From Desulfosporosinus sp. HMP52 (lineage in GTDB: Bacteria > Bacillota > Desulfitobacteriia > Desulfitobacteriales > Desulfitobacteriaceae), in the NCBI RefSeq assembly GCF_000765145.1, contig NZ_JMGA01000012.1, positions 43,942-107,941 on the forward strand: a stretch of 64,000 nucleotides of DNA, read 5' to 3'. The notes below the pieces were generated by a model. That model saw nothing but the letters and a program-made list of their open reading frames with translations. It did no database searches and was not told the origin of the DNA. A program made the position numbers and the translations under genes. Shown piece after piece: positions 16,201 to 25,128 of this stretch. The number at the start of each line of letters is the position of its first letter. Within the stretch, counting starts at the first letter, position 1.

Positions 16201-19045
16201 CTTGAATTTTGCCGGATTATCCCCGGATCCCTGTGCCCTGGTAGGAGAGGATTTCGATGAAGGAAGTTTGCTGCCCATTTACACTAAGTCGAATGATCGG
16301 ACCATCGTTTTTAATATCTACTTTCACCGGCTGATTCAGTACTACTATTTCCGTCAACCCGAGAAAGCCCTGGAGAATCTGCCCTTCCTTGATGAATACC
16401 TGGATGGAGTTCTGGGCACCTTCTGCTTACCCTTACTCCATTTTTACGGAGCCTTAGTCGCTGCGGCCAACTATGAACGCCTAAGCTATTCCAAACGGCG
16501 GCAAAGGAGAAAGAGGATTAAAAAGAGTATCAGAGCTTTAGAAAAGTTATCCCGGTCAGCTCCGGAGAATATCCTCAATAAGCTGTATTTAGTAAAAGCC
16601 GAGTTTGCCCGGCTGAACAGAGAGGAACTCAAAGCTGCCACTTGCTATGATTTAGCCATCCAGTATTCGGAAACCCATCAATTCATCCAGGAAGAAGCTT
16701 TGGCTAATGAACTGGCCGCTGAGTATTATCACGACCGAGGGAGAGAGGTCTCGGCTAAGTTTTATCTCCACCAAGCAATCATCGCCTACCATGAGTGGAG
16801 AGGGATGGCTAAAGTAGTAGACCTGGAACAGCGGTATCCCTTGCTCCTCCAGAGTCTGCCCTCTAAGGGCGGATCGGCGGAGGTACCGGATATGGACCTG
16901 GCCTCAATTCTGAAGATCGGTCAGGCTATTTCCAGCGAAATTGTTTTAGAGGACTTGCTCAAGCTGCTTATTCGAATCATGCTCCAGAATTCAGGAGCCA
17001 GAACCGTGGTATTCATCCTGAATTATGACAACCAACTAACTATTGAGGCGGAAGGGAAGGTCGAAGATAACTCTATACGCCTTCTCGAATCCTTAGATCT
17101 CGAAGCTCAAAGCAAAGGTCTGCCCATTAAGCTCATCACCTATGTGGCCAGAACGGGAGAAACGGTGACCTTAGACGGTGAACAGCAAGCAGCTTCTGTC
17201 CTCTGCCTGCCCGTGATCATCAAAGGAAAGGTCATAGGCCTCTTTTATCTGGAAAACAACCTGGCCCAGGGGATTTTTACCCGGGAACGGCAACAATTCT
17301 TACAGCTAATATCCGCCCAGATCGCTGTCGCTTTAGAAAATGCCAAACAGTATCAGAACCTGGAACGAATTATCTCCGCCCATACCCGGGCCCTGCAAGA
17401 CAAAAATCTGGCCCTTGAAGAGAGCAATCGTAAGCTGGCAGAAGCCAATGAGAACAAAACCCGCTTTGTGGCTAATGTCAGCCACGAAATTAGAACCCCC
17501 CTCCAAGGAATCATGGGGATGACCAGCCTCTTAAAAAAGGAGGGTCAATACAAAGAGGAATATATTGATTTAATTCAATCCTCGGCAGCATCCCTGCTGG
17601 GAATCATTAATGATATTTTGGATATTTCCAGGATCGAGTCCAACCTTATCCTAATAGAAGAGAGAGGGTTTTGTCTAAGGGATTTAATCACTCCAATTCT
17701 GGATGCCTATAGGATCAAGGCTGAAGAAAAAGGGATTAGCTTCCTGGCTGAGATGAGCTCCGACCTCCCGGATTATCTCCGGGGAGATCCCTTGAGAATC
17801 AGTCAGATTCTCAATAATCTGTTAAACAATGCCCTGAAGTTTACCCATCAAGGGTCAGTAGAGCTTAACATTCAATCTATTGCTCACACCGAAACCAAGC
17901 AGGTGGTTCAATTCCAGGTTAAGGATACAGGCATCGGGATTTCTGAAATCAAACTGCTAACCATCTTCCAAAGCTTTTCCCAAGCTGACAGCAGCATCAC
18001 TAAAAAATACGGTGGAACGGGGCTGGGCCTGACCATTGTTAGGCGCTTCGCAGAATTAATGCAAGGGCGAATTGAAGTGGAGAGTCAGGAAGGAGTCGGC
18101 AGCACCTTCTCTCTCCTTCTGCCCCTAGGAATTGCCAGTCCCCAGGAGATAGCTCTAAATGAGGCAGCGGTTAGCTTGGAGAATCAAGAGCGGGAGGATC
18201 TGAAGAGCTTAAGAGTCATAGCTGCCGAAGATAATCTGGCCAATCAGACCTATATTAAGCAGATCTTAACTTATCATAATTGTGCTGTGACTATGGTTAA
18301 TAATGGCTTTGAACTGCTGCAAGCCCTGAAGTTTCAGGATTATGACTGTATTTTACTGGATAAGAATATGCCTATCATGGATGGCTTAGAGACGACGAAA
18401 TTCATCCGTACCCTGGAAGGACAAACAGGCCGGCATATCCCTATCATAGCCTTAACCGCCTCAGCTATTCTGGGTGACCGGGACAGACTCCTCCAGCAAG
18501 GGATGGATTATTATTTGTCCAAACCTATTCAAGAAGAAAAATTATTGACTATCCTTAAGCAAGTGCGCCAGTCAGCAGGCTTGGCGAAGGAGAATCAAAT
18601 ACCTGAAGGGGAACCTGGTCAAAGGTGCAGGGAAGAGTGCAGGCCACAAGCAGACCTTCAAGAACCGGGTCAATTGATCAATCAGGAGATATTCCGCCAA
18701 GAAGCCAGACTTTTTGGCCGAGATGTGATGCTATTAAGTATTGAAGATTTCTTAGAAAATTACCAAACTTGGCTGGAGATAATTGGAACAGATCTGGAAG
18801 CCCACGACTCAGGGAAATTAGAAAAAAGCGCCCATCGACTGGCCAGCGCTTTATCTTGTCTTTATGCTATGAAGGTTTTTAAGACTGCGGGAGAACTGGA
18901 GCGGGCAGCAGAGGCTGGGGAGTGGCCCAGATCCCATGAACTGTACCAGGAACTCGGTGAATTAATGCCTCGTCTGGTGGAGGAGCTTCAGCAGGTTAAA
19001 GAGACATTGGCAGACGATAGCCCACATTCCGGACAGTCTCAATAA
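13280..19045 (+). CDS. Giant hybrid sensor kinase with degenerate Ser/Thr-kinase head and AAA ATPase
   Basis: About 1,920 residues. Domains in order: a protein-kinase-like C-lobe (about 14-180), a STAND/AAA-16 ATPase with Walker A GYSGVGKTS near 244, a long helical TPR-like region (about 640-1190), GAF (about 1205-1355), a short coiled coil, HisKA with NVSHEIRTPL (His1402), HATPase (GTGLGLTIV), a receiver with Asp1694 in LLDKNMPIMDG, and a C-terminal Hpt-like domain (His1852). It lacks membrane helices and is presumably cytosolic. The kinase part has no N-lobe or DFG, and the HRD loop reads YKYLHPGSI, so it is a pseudokinase. The TTG with AGGGGGAG upstream is preferred over a TTG 57 bases earlier. 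The 3' end overlaps the convergent response regulator by 50 bases. Confidence 0.85.
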   Translation: MDTTLLEFEELKQLLVKTSLDIQSVLRIGLKIVDSLALLHDQKIVYKYLHPGSIMVSSDRERVELKDQSLEGSPPPDLNYISPEQTGRFNRQVDTRTDLYSLGAVFYFMLSGEPPFNTEDPMELIHSHLAKEARPLNRINPSIPQVLSEIINKLLQKKLEDRYQTVEALKHDLKRCLESLRVKSSDKDLDQTDQIEPFEIALLDKTRSLVIPNQLFGREKELETLKQVYQRVLKGQQELIFVSGYSGVGKTSLVKGFLDYVGEMGGTFLAGKFDQYKSNVPYTAFIQAFQPYLRRILSENQTTLAAWQEKLIRALSPNAQLIIEIIPELRLIIGTQPPAAELAPPEAQNRLNDVFLKYIQLFATPESPLVLFMDDLQWTDLSSLRLIEQLIVDGSRSILIIGAYRDQEIDAAHPLHMLFNQLEKQGLKAEVLDLQPLALEHVNALLAVSLSRPLKEILAIAEVCHAKTKGNPFFVIQFLYMLKEEGLLSLEARQSVWTWNLSAILDCKVTDNVVDLMISKISKLSPAMVDLLKLAACIGGSFDVHTLEIVTGKPGEVIKDTLQAAVESGLIQGAEDQYSFIHDRVQQAVYSLLEEETKAATHGKIGKLLYTKLTGPELENRLFELVDHLNLGVGLSTDPSERSFLVSLNFRAGMKAKASSAYEPALEYFNLAKQLTAPEAWRTEYPFMLELHIQLAEMAYVCTQFERVEEVAAETLVHCPDLLDQARISEIMIATYTAENELEKAMAIAENTLELLGVPFPRKPHLGHVIIEYLRIAWALRGKQKDDLLNLPRMTDEKYKTAMRILNSTGIGSYSASYYAIILIVLKALRLSLTHGITEETIVAYSGYGYITNMLFKKANKGYEFGQLALRLQDKLGVYRFDSKIRMIFNMVIRHCRDPLRDALEDFPQTYLSGFASGDLLSAGHSMMQYFVCSYFSGRHLSMIEAEMQAHRQAIYKTGHETSQRLCQIYRQTALNFAGLSPDPCALVGEDFDEGSLLPIYTKSNDRTIVFNIYFHRLIQYYYFRQPEKALENLPFLDEYLDGVLGTFCLPLLHFYGALVAAANYERLSYSKRRQRRKRIKKSIRALEKLSRSAPENILNKLYLVKAEFARLNREELKAATCYDLAIQYSETHQFIQEEALANELAAEYYHDRGREVSAKFYLHQAIIAYHEWRGMAKVVDLEQRYPLLLQSLPSKGGSAEVPDMDLASILKIGQAISSEIVLEDLLKLLIRIMLQNSGARTVVFILNYDNQLTIEAEGKVEDNSIRLLESLDLEAQSKGLPIKLITYVARTGETVTLDGEQQAASVLCLPVIIKGKVIGLFYLENNLAQGIFTRERQQFLQLISAQIAVALENAKQYQNLERIISAHTRALQDKNLALEESNRKLAEANENKTRFVANVSHEIRTPLQGIMGMTSLLKKEGQYKEEYIDLIQSSAASLLGIINDILDISRIESNLILIEERGFCLRDLITPILDAYRIKAEEKGISFLAEMSSDLPDYLRGDPLRISQILNNLLNNALKFTHQGSVELNIQSIAHTETKQVVQFQVKDTGIGISEIKLLTIFQSFSQADSSITKKYGGTGLGLTIVRRFAELMQGRIEVESQEGVGSTFSLLLPLGIASPQEIALNEAAVSLENQEREDLKSLRVIAAEDNLANQTYIKQILTYHNCAVTMVNNGFELLQALKFQDYDCILLDKNMPIMDGLETTKFIRTLEGQTGRHIPIIALTASAILGDRDRLLQQGMDYYLSKPIQEEKLLTILKQVRQSAGLAKENQIPEGEPGQRCREECRPQADLQEPGQLINQEIFRQEARLFGRDVMLLSIEDFLENYQTWLEIIGTDLEAHDSGKLEKSAHRLASALSCLYAMKVFKTAGELERAAEAGEWPRSHELYQELGELMPRLVEELQQVKETLADDSPHSGQSQ

Positions 19046-19694
19046 GCAGGGGACTCTGGCCTATTTCCTCCAGCTTTTTGCGAATTCTGCGGATATGGAC
19101 ATCCACTGTGCGAGTCTCCCAGAAGCCATCTTCCGACCAGACAGTATCGAGAATTTCCGCCCGGGTGAAGACTCGGCCCGGTCTTTTGGCTAAAAGGGAT
19201 AACAGCTCAAACTCTTTGAAGGAGAGCTCTATCTCCTGATCGTTAACGGTGACTTTGCGACTAGACAGATCCATGACCAGACCCCGGAAGACTACTTTAG
19301 GAGAAGCTGTCCGATTGGAATCCGCCCTGCGCAGTACGGCCTTGATCCGAGCAATGAGTTCGTGGAAGCGGATGGGCTTGGAGATATAATCATCGGCTCC
19401 TAATTCCAGACCGATTACGTGATCAATTTCACTATCCCTGCTGGTCAGCATGAGCACAGGGACATAGCCATAAGTAGGATGAAGTCTTATCTCTCTAAGT
19501 GTATTAAGTCCGTCCATCCCAGGTAGGACCACATCTAAGAGAACCAAATCAATGGCCAGAGCATCCAGAATCCGAAGGGCATTCTCGCCGGATTCCGCCT
19601 TAATAGTATGATACCCGTTTTTGTTTAGGGCAGACTCCAGCATTCTTAAAACAATGGGATCGTCATCAACGATTAAGATATTGTTGCATGCCAT
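18996..19694 (-). CDS. OmpR/PhoB-family response regulator
   Basis: A 232-residue transcription regulator. The receiver begins ILIVDDDP, with phospho-acceptor Asp54 in LLDVVLPGMDG, conserved Thr/Ser in MLTSRDS and Lys in SKPI. The C-terminal winged helix shows the typical RTVDVHIRRIRKKLE recognition helix and NVGYRL wing. It is encoded opposite the giant hybrid kinase, its last 50 bases overlapping that gene, which suggests functional pairing through the Hpt domain, though orientation alone does not prove it. On its other side it diverges from the CpsB-type phosphatase, so it may control the exopolysaccharide genes. Confidence 0.9.
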   Translation of the reverse strand: MACNNILIVDDDPIVLRMLESALNKNGYHTIKAESGENALRILDALAIDLVLLDVVLPGMDGLNTLREIRLHPTYGYVPVLMLTSRDSEIDHVIGLELGADDYISKPIRFHELIARIKAVLRRADSNRTASPKVVFRGLVMDLSSRKVTVNDQEIELSFKEFELLSLLAKRPGRVFTRAEILDTVWSEDGFWETRTVDVHIRRIRKKLEEIGQSPLLIETVRNVGYRLPMSL

Positions 19695-19820
19695 AGTACT
19701 CCCCCTTCTGCTTGATTAATATGTTTAAATTAGATAATTTTAGGTGATTTACATTATTGTAACATATGTACGAAGATTTGTTACTTAGTTTTGCTAGAAT
19801 TTATGTTAGGAGACGTTTAA

Positions 19821-20615
19821 ATGATTGACACACATAGCCACATCCTCCCCGGTCTAGACGATGGGGCGAAGACTATAGCAGATTCCTTGGGGATAGTTCG
19901 TCAACTAGTTCATTCGGGATTTACAACTCTAATTGCCACCCCTCATGTGATGGAAGGAAGGGACTTCTTAAGCCCTGAGGAGATCCTGGCTGCTGTGGAG
20001 CAGTTGCGCAAGCATGTGGCAGAGGAAGAAATCCTGGTGGAGATTTGGCCCGGGGCAGAGAATTATATTTCTCCGGATCTGGGGAAATGGGCTGGCGAGG
20101 GTAAGCTGATGACCCTGGGAAATACGGGTAAGTATCTGCTCTTAGAGCTGCCCATGCTGGAGATTCCCCAGTATACGGAACAAGTCCTCTTTGACTTGCA
20201 AGTTCAGGGGTTGACTCCGGTGCTGGCTCATCCGGAGCGGAATAGGGGTCTGATCGAGAGGCCGGAGTACTTAGTTGAATGGGCGAATAAGGGAGTACTC
20301 TTTCAGATGAACTTGAGAAGTCTGAGCGGGAGGTATGGGCCCGAGGCTCAGGAATTGGCGGAAAGGATGCTGAGGAGTGGTTTGATTCACTTTGTTGGGT
20401 CGGATGCTCATCGGATTTCGCAGGAGGATGGGGTTTATCTTAAGGGGCTGGGGAGTGTCAAGGAGACGGCTGGAGAAGAGGGGTTCCGGGAAGTAACGTT
20501 GGAGAACCCTCGGGCGGTTTTGACGGGGGAAGGTTTGATGGGGGGAAGGGAGTATTTCCTACATCAACCAAATAAGAAGAAAAAGAGAAGATTTTGGGAG
20601 TTGTTTCGAAGATAG
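19821..20615 (+). CDS. CpsB/YwqE-type tyrosine-protein phosphatase (PHP fold)
   Basis: A 264-residue manganese-dependent phosphatase of the PHP superfamily that dephosphorylates BY-kinases. Metal motifs are DTHSHILPGLDDG at the N-terminus, TPHVMEG, AHPERN and GSDAHR. The protein ends in a basic tail. It is preceded by TTAGGAGA and is the first gene of the main exopolysaccharide locus, separated from its kinase by the hybrid kinase/regulator block. A 250-base stretch before the sugar transferase shows no clear feature. Confidence 0.9.
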   Translation: MIDTHSHILPGLDDGAKTIADSLGIVRQLVHSGFTTLIATPHVMEGRDFLSPEEILAAVEQLRKHVAEEEILVEIWPGAENYISPDLGKWAGEGKLMTLGNTGKYLLLELPMLEIPQYTEQVLFDLQVQGLTPVLAHPERNRGLIERPEYLVEWANKGVLFQMNLRSLSGRYGPEAQELAERMLRSGLIHFVGSDAHRISQEDGVYLKGLGSVKETAGEEGFREVTLENPRAVLTGEGLMGGREYFLHQPNKKKKRRFWELFRR

Positions 20616-20865
20616 AAGGATATCTGGAAGAAGAAACATGAGATTGACTCGGATTGTGGCGAAGATTACTGGAATTGTGGTTATAGTGTAGGAATTTTTT
20701 GATTAGTGTGTGAAGGATATTACTTTCTTATAGGGAAATATATGGAGTGCATTTGGTCCTGGGACTGAAGACCTAATTAAATTAATGGAACTTGGCTCGG
20801 ATAAGGGGATTATGATATGAATGTAATCTTACTTACGGGTGGATCAGGAAAAGGGAAGTGGAACA

Positions 20866-22254
20866 ATGCTGAGGGAACGGGGAATAACTGAAAATATATC
20901 TGAACTAGTAGACATTGTTCTGATTGCTATAGGCTTTTCTTTAGCTATTGAAATCTATCAAATAAAGAATGTCGTAACAAGTAATAGTTGGCCAAGGTAC
21001 TTTGCAGTATTCTTGATCTACTTATTAGCCTGGATCATCGCCAGCAATTCTTTAAAAGTCTATCAATCACGCCGTTTCATGTCTGTGCGGCGTGAACTAA
21101 GCCAGATGATGAAAGCTCACTTTTTCTCATTTGCAGTAAGTATGATAACTACTTATCTTTATAACCCGAATATACTGCGCACACGCTTCTTCTTCTACTT
21201 TGGGGCTTTTGCAGTGAGTTTGACCATTGGAATGCATATTGTGACACGGTTGGCTTTGGAAGCAGGGAGGAAACTAGGCAGAAATACTCGTTATGTATTG
21301 ATTCTGGGTGGAGGCTCTGCTGCTAAGCTATACTTACAGAAATTAAAGGATAACCCTCAGTTAGGTTATAGAGTTATAGGGTATATTGCCCCAACTAAAA
21401 ATGGTCTTGAGATACCTTACCTCGGGGATTACTCCAATCTGGAATCAATTATACGCATGAATATCGTAGATTTAACGGTTGTTACAGCGCTGATTACGGA
21501 AAAGGGAGTTCAAGAATCCATTGAAATTCTGGATGTCATGGGTAAAACAGTGGCTGTACTTCTCGACGATATTGTGACGAAGGTTTCTCGCAGCAGGCCT
21601 ATGGATTTCGGGGGGCTCTCAATGGTTGTGTATGATAGCCACCCCAGACGGCCTTGGCATGAAGCCGCTAAACGTGGGATGGATGTTATTTTATCTGGGG
21701 CTGGTCTTATTGTGCTTAGCCCGGTCTTTGCTTTAGTAGCTTTAGCTATAAAGTTAACCTCCAAAGGGCCGGTAATATTTGCTCAGGAAAGAGTTGGGTT
21801 AAATGGACGGGCTTTTAACATTTATAAATTCCGGTCGATGGTTGTTAATGCCGAAGAACTTAAGGAACGGTTGGCACATTTAAATGAAATGAGTGGGCCG
21901 GTTTTTAAGATTGCTAATGATCCGAGAGTGACAGCAGTGGGTAGGTTTATTCGCAAGACAAGTATTGATGAACTGCCTCAGCTGTACAATGTTTTTCGAG
22001 GGGATATGAGTTTAGTTGGGCCAAGGCCACCCTTGCTCAGTGAAGTTAATTTGTACAATTCTAAGCATCGGAAAAGGTTGGCGGTTAAGCCGGGGATAAC
22101 GTGTATTTGGCAAATTAGTGGCAGGAATGAAGTGGACTTTGATCAGTGGATGGAAATGGATGCTGAGTATGTGGAGCGCTGGTCGTTGTGGTTGGATTTG
22201 GGGATATTGGCTAGGACGGTTCCGGTGGTGTTGGGGAGGAAAGGTGCAAGTTGA
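20866..22254 (+). CDS. Polyprenyl-phosphate sugar phosphotransferase (WcaJ-like)
   Basis: A 462-residue integral membrane enzyme that starts the repeat unit by transferring a sugar-1-phosphate, often glucose or galactose, to undecaprenyl phosphate. The N-terminal region has four membrane helices and a CoA-binding-like domain (YVLILGGGSAAKLYL). The C-terminal catalytic domain starts with the membrane hairpin KRGMDVILSGAGL and has the family motifs KFRSM, DELPQL, GPRPP and GITCIWQISGR. An ATG with a purine-rich AAGGGAAGTGG upstream is preferred over a GTG 27 bases earlier. A decayed paralogue follows directly. Confidence 0.9.
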   Translation: MLRERGITENISELVDIVLIAIGFSLAIEIYQIKNVVTSNSWPRYFAVFLIYLLAWIIASNSLKVYQSRRFMSVRRELSQMMKAHFFSFAVSMITTYLYNPNILRTRFFFYFGAFAVSLTIGMHIVTRLALEAGRKLGRNTRYVLILGGGSAAKLYLQKLKDNPQLGYRVIGYIAPTKNGLEIPYLGDYSNLESIIRMNIVDLTVVTALITEKGVQESIEILDVMGKTVAVLLDDIVTKVSRSRPMDFGGLSMVVYDSHPRRPWHEAAKRGMDVILSGAGLIVLSPVFALVALAIKLTSKGPVIFAQERVGLNGRAFNIYKFRSMVVNAEELKERLAHLNEMSGPVFKIANDPRVTAVGRFIRKTSIDELPQLYNVFRGDMSLVGPRPPLLSEVNLYNSKHRKRLAVKPGITCIWQISGRNEVDFDQWMEMDAEYVERWSLWLDLGILARTVPVVLGRKGAS

Positions 22255-22367
22255 AAATAATGATATAAACTGACGCTACTAAGTTGGATTGTCATCAAAA
22301 AATTTAGTTTAGACCTAGCTCTACAGTATAGGAACCGCTTAGAGGAGATATGAGCGCCTAATCAGCG

Positions 22368-23561
22368 TACCGGTCTAGACGATTCATACCAGCGATCCTT
22401 GAAGCAAGACAGCTGATTATTACTCATTTTGGCTACCTTCGGTATAACCATTACGGCTGTAACCTTGTACCAGCCCATGCTAATACATAACCGATTTGTA
22501 TTCTACTTCGAGGCTATAGCGATTTGTCTTACATTAGGCGTCCACCTAATTGTGCGGCTGGTGTTGCAAGCTTGGCACTCGATAGGCAGAAATACACGTT
22601 ACGTACTAATCCTAGGCCACGGTCAAGCTGCTCACTCTTATCTAGATAGAATTAATAAAAATCTCCAATTAGGTTATAAGGTAGTCGGTTTTTTAGCCCC
22701 AGAACGCAATGGCCTGGAGATACCTTATTTGGGTGATTATTCGAATTTACAAGCGTCATGAGTATGAAAATTGTCGATGTAACCGTCGTTACAGCACCAT
22801 TATCAGATGAAAGAGTGAAGAATTGTCTTGAGTTACTGGATCTAATGGGGAAAAATGTAATTATTTTATTAGACGATACTGTAGCTAAAGTAACACGAAG
22901 CAGACCGGTTGATTTTGATGGACTGCCCATGGTGGCCTATGATGGCCGTCCGAGACTTCCTTGGCAGGTACTGTCTAAGAGGGTTATGGACGTTGTTTTG
23001 ACGGGAATGGGTTTGATTGCTATAAGTCCAATTTTATTAGCTGTTGCGATTGCCATTAAAGTAACCTCAGATGGACCGGTTTTCTTCGGTCAAGAACGGG
23101 TTGGACTGAATGGGCGGACTTTTAAAATGTATAAGTTTCGATCGATGGTTGTAAATGCGGAAGAGCTTAAGGCGAAGTTGACACATTTAAATGAGATGAG
23201 CGGGCCGGTGTTTAAGATTACCAATGATCCGCGGGTTACCTCGGTGGGTCGGTTTTTAAGGAGGACCAGTTTAGATGAGTTGCCGCAGTTGTGGAATGTG
23301 CTGATCGGCGAGATGAGTCTGGTAGGCCCGCGCCCGCCATTGCCGAGTGAGGTAAATATGTATGATCCGAAGCATCGAAAGAGGTTGGCGGTTAAGCCGG
23401 GGATTACCTGTATTTGGCAGATCAGCGGACGGAATGAAGTGGATTTTGAAGAGTGGATGGAAATGGATGCTGATTATGTGGAGCGGTGTTCGCTTTGGAT
23501 GGATGTGGAAATATTGGCTAGGACGGTGCCAGTGGTTTTTATGAGGAAGGGTGCGAGCTAA
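22368..23561 (+). pseudogene. Second, frameshifted copy of the sugar phosphotransferase
   Basis: Conceptual translation aligns with the upstream paralogue: YRSRRFIPAILEARQLIITHF matches YQSRRF...MMKAHF. An extra base near 22431 then shifts the frame into TFGITITAVTLYQP, and a missing base near 22752 (CAAGCG for expected CAAAGCG) ends the frame at TGA, while the next frame continues MKIVDVTVVTA. The first 60 or so residues, including the first helices, are missing or scrambled. The catalytic C-terminal domain remains open and is listed separately. This is a tandem duplication of the preceding gene that has decayed at its 5' side. Confidence 0.85.
22758..23561 (+). CDS. Residual catalytic domain of the duplicated sugar phosphotransferase
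   Basis: A 267-residue open frame with the complete bacterial sugar transferase domain: KRVMDVVLTGMGL helix, KFRSM, DELPQL, GPRPP and GITCIWQISGR. Its ATG overlaps the TGA ending the frame upstream (TCATGAGT), so translational coupling could still produce it. Small enzymes of this family (about 200 residues) work with only this domain, so it may be active, but it probably arose by frameshift in a larger gene. A less conserved N-terminal piece (about 70 residues) belongs to the old CoA-binding-like region. Confidence 0.6.
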   Translation: MSMKIVDVTVVTAPLSDERVKNCLELLDLMGKNVIILLDDTVAKVTRSRPVDFDGLPMVAYDGRPRLPWQVLSKRVMDVVLTGMGLIAISPILLAVAIAIKVTSDGPVFFGQERVGLNGRTFKMYKFRSMVVNAEELKAKLTHLNEMSGPVFKITNDPRVTSVGRFLRRTSLDELPQLWNVLIGEMSLVGPRPPLPSEVNMYDPKHRKRLAVKPGITCIWQISGRNEVDFEEWMEMDADYVERCSLWMDVEILARTVPVVFMRKGAS

Positions 23562-23834
23562 GCTGTACTTTTACAAGCGTCCATGAATATGTCGAGTTAA
23601 CTTTTGATCCTACTTTGCAATAACAGAGCTTTTCAACTCTTTGGGATATCAATTCATTTCCTCCTCCTGTGTTCCTTCAAGGATACTTTCTCATAGCTCC
23701 TACGTCAACTATCCTATTGTTCGTAGAGAAGGAAGAGTTGATATAGCTTCTTAATCGCAAAAACGGTCCAGAAGGACAAGGCAGAGAAAAAGGACACCGG
23801 GACAGGGATGTCCACAATGGAGTGTAAAGATAAG

Positions 23835-24869
23835 ATGAAAATTCTGGTAACAGGTGGAGCCGGGTATATTGGCTCACACACGGTAATTGAATTACAGGCA
23901 GCGGGCCATGACGTAGTAGTTGTAGACAACTTGGTTAATTCCAGTGAAATCGCTCTGAAGAGGGTTGAGAAGATTACTGGAAAAGAGATTCCGTTTTATA
24001 AAGTTGATATTAGGGACAGGGAAAGCATAGACCGTGTGGTTCATCAGTTTAAATTCGGCTGTTGTATCCATTTTGCGGGCCTTAAAGCGGTTGGAGAGTC
24101 GGTTTTCCTCCCTTGGGAGTACTACAATAACAATATAACTGGAACGCTGGTTTTATTGGATGTGTTGAAGAAGAACAGTTGCAAGAATATTATTTTTAGT
24201 TCTTCTGCTACTGTGTACGGCAACCCGGCTGTGGTTCCGATTACAGAAGAGTGTCCTAAGGGAGAGTGTACCAATCCTTACGGCCAGACGAAGTCGATGT
24301 TAGAGCAGGTAATGATGGATATGCAGAAGGCGGACGTAGTAAGTAGCGATCCAAACCCGTGGAACATCGTACTGCTACGTTATTTCAACCCTATTGGGGC
24401 TCACAAGTCTGGCACGATTGGAGAAAACCCTAATGGTGTTCCTAATAACTTGATGCCTTACATTACTCAGGTGGCTGTTGGGAAGTTAGAGAGGTTAGGG
24501 ATCTTCGGTTGTGACTACGATACTCCGGACGGTACGGGGGTTCGTGATTACATCCACGTCGTAGACCTTGCGAGAGGCCACGTAAAGTCACTTAAAGCTA
24601 TTGAAGAAAAGTGCGGGGTAGAGATTTTTAACCTGGGCACTGGTGTAGGGTACAGTGTGCTTGACGTTGTTAAGGCTTTTGAGGAAGAAAACGGAGTGAA
24701 AGTTCCGTATGTGATTAAGGAAAGAAGAGCCGGGGACATCGCGGAGTGTTATAGCGATCCGAGTAAAGCGTATGAGAAGTTGGGCTGGAAGGCTGAGTAC
24801 GGGATCGTAGAAATGTGCCGGGATAGCTGGAAGTGGCAGAAGAATAACCCGAATGGATTCGAGGAGTAG
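23835..24869 (+). CDS. galE: UDP-glucose 4-epimerase
   Basis: A 344-residue cytosolic SDR enzyme that interconverts UDP-glucose and UDP-galactose. The NAD motif GGAGYIGS lies at the N-terminus, the catalytic Ser in FSSSATVYG and the YxxxK pair in NPYGQTKSM; the length is typical (338 in E. coli). Residues near DYDTPDGTGVRDYIHV are diagnostic for GalE. I chose the ATG of MKILVTGG, preceded by GGAG at suitable distance; upstream in-frame ATGs would add a non-family leader. Here it supplies UDP-galactose to the polysaccharide pathway. Confidence 0.92.
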   Translation: MKILVTGGAGYIGSHTVIELQAAGHDVVVVDNLVNSSEIALKRVEKITGKEIPFYKVDIRDRESIDRVVHQFKFGCCIHFAGLKAVGESVFLPWEYYNNNITGTLVLLDVLKKNSCKNIIFSSSATVYGNPAVVPITEECPKGECTNPYGQTKSMLEQVMMDMQKADVVSSDPNPWNIVLLRYFNPIGAHKSGTIGENPNGVPNNLMPYITQVAVGKLERLGIFGCDYDTPDGTGVRDYIHVVDLARGHVKSLKAIEEKCGVEIFNLGTGVGYSVLDVVKAFEEENGVKVPYVIKERRAGDIAECYSDPSKAYEKLGWKAEYGIVEMCRDSWKWQKNNPNGFEE

Positions 24870-24945
24870 TTGTGTGAGTAGACACACGGTTTATGTAAGA
24901 AAGAGGTACACAGTAGTTGTGTGTGGAGAAAATTGGATAAAGCAA

Positions 24946-25101
24946 TGTGCGGAATCGCGGAATCGTTGGATTCACAGGTAGAAAACAAGCAGCACCAATT
25001 CTATTAGATGGATTGAATAAGCTCGAATATAGAGGTTATGACTCAACGTTTCAGTGGCTAAGGGCCTTGATGTTGATAAGCCGAGAAATCTGAAACGGTA
25101 G
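24946..25101 (+). pseudogene. glmS: glmS deletion scar (head joined to tail)
   Basis: The ATG TGC GGA ATC start of glucosamine-6-phosphate synthase is followed by a tandem 8-base duplication (CGGAATCG twice) that shifts the frame. After it the frame reads [19 protein letters not shown] then LEYRGYDS, the normal glutaminase N-terminus without further change. Past the next 20 bases another frame reads [15 protein letters not shown] and stop, which matches the GlmS C-terminus (GTDVDxPRNLAKS). So about 1.7 kb of the gene has been lost between. It sits between galE and ugd and implies that glmS was once part of the locus. Confidence 0.85.
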
Positions 25102-25128
25102 AATAAATTAAAGAGCACTAAGGGAACG

